Below are positions 8,358 to 13,281 of a DNA stretch of 13,281 nucleotides, piece by piece (position 1 is the stretch's first letter; every line of letters starts with the position of its first letter). The notes under the pieces were generated by a model that worked only from the letters and a program-made list of their open reading frames with translations, did not search any database and had not been told where the DNA came from. The DNA lies in the NCBI GenBank assembly GCA_036939975.1, contig JALLPB010000736.1, positions 1 to 13,281 of the forward strand, given 5' to 3'. The position numbers were made by a program, and so were the translations under genes. The DNA comes from Cyclostephanos tholiformis (lineage: Eukaryota > Bacillariophyta > Thalassiosirophyceae > Thalassiosirales > Thalassiosiraceae).

Positions 8358-9989
8358 TCAATTTGTTGCAATCCCTTTGAACTCTGACATGCCTCCAAGC
8401 TTCTCCTTGATCATTTGGAAATTCGGACGACTTGCTTGGTCACGGTGTAATAGAGAAGCAAGGAGCTCAATCATGGGCCCCGACAATTCCTGCGATGACT
8501 TGTCGAAATGCCAATCTATTAAATCTTGAATAAGTCGGCCAAATGCCAAGACCTCTATACGTTCAATCATCCCAGCTATTTCGATGTTTTCTCGATCGTA
8601 CACGAACGATGCCCCCCAATCACTTAGTCTTGCTGTGAATAGCCCATCCCTCAGAACATTGTGAAGATAAACATCACCATGAGAAACACCGACTATTGAG
8701 TGAATGTAATCGAGAACAGAAGCAATATTCCACACCACGCTGAGAACCTGCTTCTTTGTCAGATTGGCTGAATGTGGGGATGGCCCCTCGTCTCTAGTTA
8801 CTGTGTCAAAGTTAGGAGCTTTACCAAACGGATACGCCTCGCTGAGTAACTTCATGACCATCCCTTTATAGGCCTCATCTTTTCCTTCCTTGATAATTCC
8901 AATGGCGGATATTGCAAGGGGGTGGTCGATGAGAGCGTTAATGCCAGCTTCGTCAGAGGCGTTACCATCTGATCCCTTAACCTCTACTTTAAATATTTTC
9001 ACCGCAACATCTTCCCCTTGGTATTTTCCTTTGTAAACTGTTCCAGAGGCACCACTGCCTAATATTTTCGGCGTTATCTGGATATCTCTTTCGTTGATGG
9101 CTTTGTCAACACTCTGGGGTGTAATGGATATAGGATTTCCGGAGAGAGAAATCCAAGCCAACTTTGAAAGCGAAAGGACTTCTTTGGGGATGGATTTGTT
9201 GATGTTGTTATTTGCGAGCCTCACGAGCTCTAGTTCCTTACATCCTCCTAGTTCCACAGGAACGCTTTCGATCCTATTGTGACTTAACATCAGCTTGCGC
9301 AACCGTCGTAAATCGCCAATATTTGAATGAATTTTGCGAATTTGATTGTTCGTAAGAATCAGCCAGCTTAGAGATGATGTCGGCAGGTTTACAGCCGAAA
9401 GATCATCGAGTAAGTTGCCTCGAAGTGATAACACCCTCAGGCTATTGAGTTTTGCAATCACAGCTGGTATGCTTTCGATAGCGTTCTCACTTATGAACAG
9501 AATCTCTAGCGAAGACAAAACCGACATTTCTTGTGGCAAATCCGTGAGAGAATTGTTATTTAGATCAAGCTTCTTCAACGATGAAAATCTGGACCACAAT
9601 TCTGAATCAGCTGGCAGGCTGCTATGTCCACATCCTGACAAATTCAGGTCGGTCAGTTGATCTATGTGCTTTAATGGATACGTTCTAAGATCGCACTTGT
9701 CTACCCTTTTAGATTTGGCTGATTTCCGTAGAAAATTCGGATCTTTACGTGATCTCATTTGCCAAGCGAGTGTCAAGAAGCCGGAGACGAAAGTGAGGGT
9801 GATTGCGATCGCCTTTGCCCACTCTAAGATCGACTTCTGCGGCACATCGTCCCTCCTGAGGCGCGGATTGCCCATCTTTGTCAACTTAACCTGTCGTCTG
9901 CGGATGTTCATCGGACGTTCATCCTCTTGAACAAGACGAATGGTTTCGTCACCGTCGACCATTTGCCTCAACTGTGGCCTAGATCGCAT
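8358..9989 (-). CDS. Membrane-anchored leucine-rich-repeat protein kinase with atypical catalytic loop
   Basis: This single-exon gene encodes 543 residues; an in-frame TAA ten codons before the ATG supports the start. A basic N terminus is followed by one probable transmembrane helix (about 57-77). Seven to eight 23-residue leucine-rich repeats run from about 113 to 290, with repeats beginning near L138, L161, L184, L207, L230, L253 and L277. The kinase domain spans about 305-535: glycine loop GSGASG (311-316), VAVK lysine K331, a candidate helix-C Glu E348, catalytic loop HGDVYLHN with D439 and N444, metal-binding DWG (457-459), and VLAFG (480-484) in place of the usual DVxxFG. The HRD Arg and the catalytic-loop Lys are absent and no APE motif is seen, so the activation segment is short. 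The HGDxYxHN loop recalls kinases joined to LRRs in bacteria and fungi. LRR and kinase lie on the same side of the membrane, unlike plant receptor kinases. Activity is likely but not certain; the ligand is unknown. Confidence 0.85.
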   Translation of the reverse strand: MRSRPQLRQMVDGDETIRLVQEDERPMNIRRRQVKLTKMGNPRLRRDDVPQKSILEWAKAIAITLTFVSGFLTLAWQMRSRKDPNFLRKSAKSKRVDKCDLRTYPLKHIDQLTDLNLSGCGHSSLPADSELWSRFSSLKKLDLNNNSLTDLPQEMSVLSSLEILFISENAIESIPAVIAKLNSLRVLSLRGNLLDDLSAVNLPTSSLSWLILTNNQIRKIHSNIGDLRRLRKLMLSHNRIESVPVELGGCKELELVRLANNNINKSIPKEVLSLSKLAWISLSGNPISITPQSVDKAINERDIQITPKILGSGASGTVYKGKYQGEDVAVKIFKVEVKGSDGNASDEAGINALIDHPLAISAIGIIKEGKDEAYKGMVMKLLSEAYPFGKAPNFDTVTRDEGPSPHSANLTKKQVLSVVWNIASVLDYIHSIVGVSHGDVYLHNVLRDGLFTARLSDWGASFVYDRENIEIAGMIERIEVLAFGRLIQDLIDWHFDKSSQELSGPMIELLASLLHRDQASRPNFQMIKEKLGGMSEFKGIATN

Positions 9990-10161
9990 GAATATAAGTA
10001 AACGCTTCGGTAGATCTTAGAAGTGGATCTGGATAATAATATGCGGCGGCATAGTCCTTGTTCAGAGTAGCCCTCATCTCAGATTCGATGTACGATGTGG
10101 TCCCAAAGAATATTAATTACTATACCTATTACCTATTACTGTACTTACTGTTGTTTGTAGA

Positions 10162-10174
10162 TTTCGGGCGGGAA
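10162..10174. promoter_or_regulatory. E2F/DP-like site TTTCGGGCGGGAA
   Basis: The sequence closely resembles the E2F/DP consensus TTTSSCGC when both strands are read, with the GGCGGGAA core. It lies about 200 bp before the HslU start and about 170 bp before the LRR kinase start. Motif match only. Confidence 0.3.
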
Positions 10175-10281
10175 CGTCTCTTCTGAAGACATCATGATCG
10201 TTCTGCCGGCCAGCCCGGCCCGCCCCTCCCTCCCGCCACGCCCCTGACTGCATTCATCCCCTCCAGCATTCATCGACATTG

Positions 10282-10359
10282 ATGGAACGGTGCATGTTAG
10301 ACTCATTCGCAGTTCGGAGTCTCTCGCTCTCTCTCACGCTCTACCTAATCGGTCCTTAG
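10282..10359 (+). other. Upstream ORF in the HslU leader, 25 codons
   Basis: An ATG at 10282 opens a 25-codon ORF that stops with TAG at 10357-10359, ten bases before the HslU ATG. A second in-frame ATG lies at 10294. If the transcript starts upstream of 10282, this ORF could lower translation of the main ORF. The peptide has no recognised similarity, so chance is possible. Confidence 0.3.
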
Positions 10360-10369
10360 AAATAATATT

Positions 10370-12225
10370 ATGCTCCTGGCAGCGTCCGCCTTCCGCCGCG
10401 GGCCCTCAGGCGCAGTCGTGGCGGCGTCCCTCGCCTCCCGCCATCAACCTCGACCGCTGTCGTGTCGATCCCGGCTGTTCTCGTCCGTCTCCCCAACCTC
10501 CCCCGGCGACGACGACGAAAACGGTGGCAGTGGCAATGCTCCCGCGGAAAATGAACCTGACGATAATATCGACGCCGTCGCCGTCGCGGAGGGCGACGAT
10601 TCCTCGGTCGACGCGATCGACGCGTCGCCCCCGCCCTCGCCAGTCCTCGACGCACCGACGTCCGGGGGGGCCGCCGCTGCTACCAACGCCGCCGTCGATC
10701 AGCCCGGGTGGATCTCCGCCATCAACCTCCGCCCCACGGAGGTCGTCGCCGAGCTCAACCGTCACATCGTCGGCCAATCCGCGGCCAAGCGCGCCGTGGC
10801 CATTGCCATGCGAAACCGCTGGCGTCGACGGCAGCTTCCGCCCTCCCTCCTTAAGGAGGTCACCCCCCGTAACGTCCTGATGATCGGGCCTACCGGATGC
10901 GGAAAGACCGAGGTGGCACGACGGATGGCCAAGCTCTCCGACGCCCCATTCCTCAAGGTCGAGGCGACCAAGTTCACCGAGGTGGGATACCACGGTCGCG
11001 ACGTCGACCAGATTGTTAGGGATCTGATGGATGTGAGCATGGCGCTGACCAAGAAGAGGAATATGGAGAGGTTGCGGGAAGAGGCGAAGTCGGTCGTCGA
11101 GGAGCGGATACTTGACATACTTGTTGGACCGTCCGTCTCCGGCACGAGGGCACAGCGGGAATCCTTCCGTTCCATGCTCGACGATGGACTGCTCGAGGAT
11201 CAGGAGATACAGCTCGACGTTCCAGAGAACCTCGGCTCGGGGATGGGGGGTAAGGACGGGGAGGGGGCCGTGCTTGCATTTGGGACCGATTCGAGCGGCA
11301 TGAATCCGCAGGCCATGGCCGAACTGATGAAGAAGCTCGGCTTGATGGGCAAGGGTGGACGGCTGGGGGGGGGGGGGGGGCCCCCGATGGAGAAGAGGAA
11401 GATGCCGATATCGGAGGCTCGCGAGGTCATACTCGAGATCGAGATCGAGAAAATGCTCGAGAAGATCGATCTGAAGAAGGAAGCGATCGCGGCCGCGGAG
11501 GAGTCGGGGATAGTCTTCATCGACGAGATTGACAAGATCTGTTCCAGCAGGGATTACAACTCGAAGAGCGCCGATGCCTCAGCGGAGGGCGTCCAACGGG
11601 ACCTCCTCCCGTTGGTCGAGGGAACGACCATTAGCACCAAGTACGGCAACGTCGACACCGACTACATGCTCTTTATCGCTTCCGGGGCCTTCCACGCCGT
11701 AAAGCCGAGCGACATGCTCCCGGAGCTCCAGGGACGGTTGCCTATTAGGGTGGAGCTCAACGGACTGACGGAGGACGATTTGTACAAAATTCTCACGGAG
11801 CCAGAGGCCAACGTGAGTTATGATAATGTTGATTTTCGCTATTTTTCCTACACATGGGTATTATTATCGCGCCTAATCGTACATCATCGGGCCCTCTCCC
11901 CCCACCCTCCCCCCATTCTCGACATGCCTCATTTATTCAGCTGGTGGTCCAACAAATCGCATTAATAAACACGGAGGGCATCGCACTTACTTTCGATGAC
12001 GACGCGCTCCGAGAGATCGCCAAATGCGCCGCTCACCTCAACAGGACTGTGGAAAATATCGGCGCGCGGAGGCTTCACACCGTGTTGGAACGTATCATGG
12101 AGGAAATCAGCTTCCAGGCTGCGGAGATGGAAAGGGGAGGGGAGGTGAAGGTGACGAAAAAATTGGTGAAGGACAGGCTGGCGGATATATTGACGTCAAG
12201 TGACTTGTCCAAATATATCCTCTAA
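10370..12225 (+). CDS. hslU: ATP-dependent protease ATPase subunit HslU (ClpY), organelle-targeted
   Basis: HslU is the hexameric AAA+ unfoldase that feeds proteins to the HslV peptidase. The CDS is join(10370-11812, 11941-12225), 575 residues against about 443 in bacteria; the extra length is mostly N-terminal. Residues 1-45 are rich in Ala, Ser and Arg with no acidic residue, as in a mitochondrial presequence, and an acidic Pro/Ala linker runs to about 112. The core then follows bacterial HslU: RHIVGQSAAKRAVAIAMRNR (131-150), Walker A GPTGCGKT (173-180), pore loop GYHG (206-209), the I domain (about 225-345), Walker B IVFIDEID (381-388), a putative Arg finger R456, sensor-2 GARR (522-525), and the C-terminal tail DLSKYIL that docks in HslV. 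The bacterial pore loop is GYVG, so the His is a substitution. An in-frame TAA nine codons upstream supports the start. HslV is not in this window. Mitochondrial location is inferred from the presequence and from HslUV in other protists. Confidence 0.96.
11365..11385 (+). repeat. G16C5 homopolymer tract inside hslU
   Basis: Sixteen consecutive G are followed by five C within the part encoding the I domain, giving Gly5-Pro2 (333-339). The frame is open at this length; a single-base change would shift it. Such tracts are prone to slippage and to sequencing error. Confidence 0.9.
11813..11940 (+). other. hslU intron (128 bp, phase 0)
   Basis: The donor AAC|GTGAGT and acceptor TTATTCAG|CTGG, preceded by a C-rich pyrimidine tract, join TEPEAN to LVVQQIALINTEG. 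This restores the conserved HslU segment at the start of the C-terminal subdomain. Confidence 0.92.
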
Positions 12226-12278
12226 ACTCATACAACGTCCCCCGTAGTGGTCTTATGAAAGTACATCAAATTTTCAGA

Positions 12279-12284
12279 AATAAA
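12279..12284 (+). terminator. Possible hslU polyadenylation signal AATAAA
   Basis: The canonical hexamer lies 54 bp after the hslU stop codon, followed by a T-rich stretch, which is a suitable position. Algal genes do not always use this hexamer. Confidence 0.4.
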
Positions 12285-12392
12285 TGTTTTTCGTGCACTG
12301 TGTATTCAGGCATCATAAGTAAGTAAGGTGAAATGACGAGCGGTTCCTCTCTGCCCATCACCACTCAATCATTCTGAGTTTGATCCTGCCAA

Positions 12393-12782
12393 TCATTCAT
12401 GGTCAGCATGCATCCCAAGCCCTTCCCATCCAAGCTTGGCAATCCTCTGTGCATGTAATCTCATCACTCGAGACACGTCGCACATGTATATAGACTCCAA
12501 GTATCAATTTGCGATTATGTGAATAGACACTTTATCGCAGTGTGTGCTTGGCAAGGGGAAAAGACACTTTTAATCACACAGGAGCTACTATTTGTCGTGT
12601 GTATTTGGCAAGTGGAAAAGACACTTTTTATCAGTGAGAGTGGTATGTGTAGTATCATATATAGAGAGAGCAGAGGAAATTGTATTAGAAAACAAATTAG
12701 ACTATGTTCTACTCACCTTGCTTGCAACAAATGAACCAACGATGAATGACACCCCAAAGGAACTTAAAAAACTTACCATCAT
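12393..12782 (-). CDS. Candidate small spliced membrane protein (39 residues)
   Basis: On the minus strand, an ATG-ATG at 12782 opens 22 codons rich in Ser, Phe, Val and Gly (ending SFVASK), a hydrophobic segment long enough to span a membrane. It is followed at 12716 by a strong donor, AAG|GTGAGT. Joining to the acceptor GCACAG|AGG at 12447 (270-bp intron) gives a second exon, RIAKLGWEGLGMHADHE, with a TGA at 12393. The result resembles small single-pass membrane proteins in size, but I recognise no family. The intron is longer than others here and contains the diverged direct repeat. Other acceptors are possible, and an alternative donor overlaps the start (ATGATG|GTAAGT). Treat as speculative. 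Confidence 0.2.
12541..12633. repeat. Two diverged direct repeats, 36 bp each, 57-bp period
   Basis: Copy one (12541-12576) and copy two (12598-12633) align without gaps and differ at four positions; each carries the core GGAAAAGACACTTTT. A shorter related piece, AGACACTTTATC, lies just before at 12525-12536. This looks like an old local duplication. Confidence 0.8.
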
Positions 12783-13281
12783 AACGGCGGCAGTGGCATT
12801 GGCAGAGGCACTGGATAGACGAGGACAGGGTTGCGGCAATGGTGGGGTGGAGGTGTGGTGTGCGAGGAGGTTGTGGTTGTGGCATTTGTGGCAATAGTTT
12901 GCCTCATCTCTCTTGTTTTATCTCCTTACCGTTCAAGACAAAGGACGTGATCTTGTCCACAAACGAGCAAAAATGTTAGTCAATATTCATATTAATTCCT
13001 ATTTGGTACATACGTAGGGTTGTACGGACACCTCAGACCATTTCGAGAAGGCAAAATAAGGCGGGAAGAACAAAATCTCCCAGCCTCACTTTTTCTTGAG
13101 ACCGTAAATGGGTTTAAACCATGGTTGTATCGCCGTATTATGACTAGTAGTAGTACTTAATCATATTCTAAGCAAAAAGAATTATACCACATTATCTCTA
13201 ACGTCCTAGCAGCCTATTTGTGTTGTGCATATCTACCCCGTGCCACTCATTCCAGCAATTGGGACACAGATTTACGTTGCA

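Larger units (their letters stand above)
9990..10369. other. Divergent promoter region between the LRR kinase and HslU genes
   Basis: This 380-bp stretch must carry both promoters. It contains an E2F-like motif near 10162, a GC-rich pyrimidine-biased block at 10205-10250, a CT-rich tract at 10319-10345 typical of a 5' UTR, and a short upstream ORF at 10282-10359. No other gene is recognised. Confidence 0.6.
12226..13281. other. Intergenic region after hslU
   Basis: No secure gene lies in the last 1.06 kb. It holds a possible polyadenylation signal at 12279-12284, a diverged direct repeat at 12541-12633, a candidate short spliced gene on the minus strand (12393-12782), an E2F-like GGCGGGAA at 13060-13067, and two overlapping 10-bp palindromes at 13111-13126. 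The small ORFs at 12519-12734 and 12592-12897 run through the repeat and through low-complexity sequence and are not supported. Confidence 0.55.

Noticed and set aside
10290..10993. Several long ORFs overlapping the hslU 5' half on both strands
   Set aside because: They arise from GC-rich, low-complexity sequence; the hslU frame is proven by its AAA+ motifs.
12519..12897. Plus-strand ORFs of 71 and 101 codons after hslU
   Set aside because: They consist of the direct repeat and G-rich low-complexity sequence with no domain.
13111..13126. Overlapping 10-bp palindromes GGTTTAAACC and AACCATGGTT
   Set aside because: Short palindromes without spacing, repetition or gene context; no function can be supported.

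Overview
The window is nuclear DNA from a eukaryote with a compact genome, most likely a stramenopile alga such as a diatom. The signs are short GT-AG introns (76, 92 and 128 bp), mostly single-exon genes packed on both strands, a bacterial-type HslU ATPase carrying an organelle-targeting extension, and a PIN-LIKES-type transporter. The diatom assignment is inference from gene content and structure; no rRNA or plastid marker is present to prove it.

Layout, left to right. 1-800 (+) holds the last ~265 codons of the class I ribonucleotide reductase small subunit (R2); its start lies outside the window. 801-1962 has no convincing gene but contains a pentanucleotide repeat, a strong hairpin and a CACGTG-type promoter element. 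1963-3552 (+) is a SAM-dependent methyltransferase-like protein with two C-terminal CCHC zinc knuckles. It converges, with only 60 bp between stop codons, on 3613-5130 (-), an auxin-efflux-carrier/PILS-like membrane transporter. 5131-5869 is a divergent promoter region. 5870-8104 (+) is a three-exon gene for an acidic 688-residue protein of unknown function with a PH-like core. It converges on 8358-9989 (-), a membrane-anchored leucine-rich-repeat protein kinase with an atypical catalytic loop. A 380-bp divergent promoter region separates this from 10370-12225 (+), a two-exon gene for HslU, the ATPase/unfoldase of the HslUV protease, with a probable mitochondrial presequence. 12226-13281 contains a diverged 57-bp-period direct repeat and, with low confidence, a tiny spliced gene on the minus strand.

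The genes do not form an operon or an evident pathway. They cover DNA precursor synthesis, methyl transfer, transport, signalling and organelle proteolysis and look like ordinary neighbouring nuclear genes. I see no mobile element, CRISPR array, rRNA or tRNA. I did not find an undescribed multi-gene system; the most unusual individual genes are the LRR kinase (TM before LRR and kinase, HGD/DWG motifs), the methyltransferase-zinc-knuckle fusion and the unknown PH-like protein.
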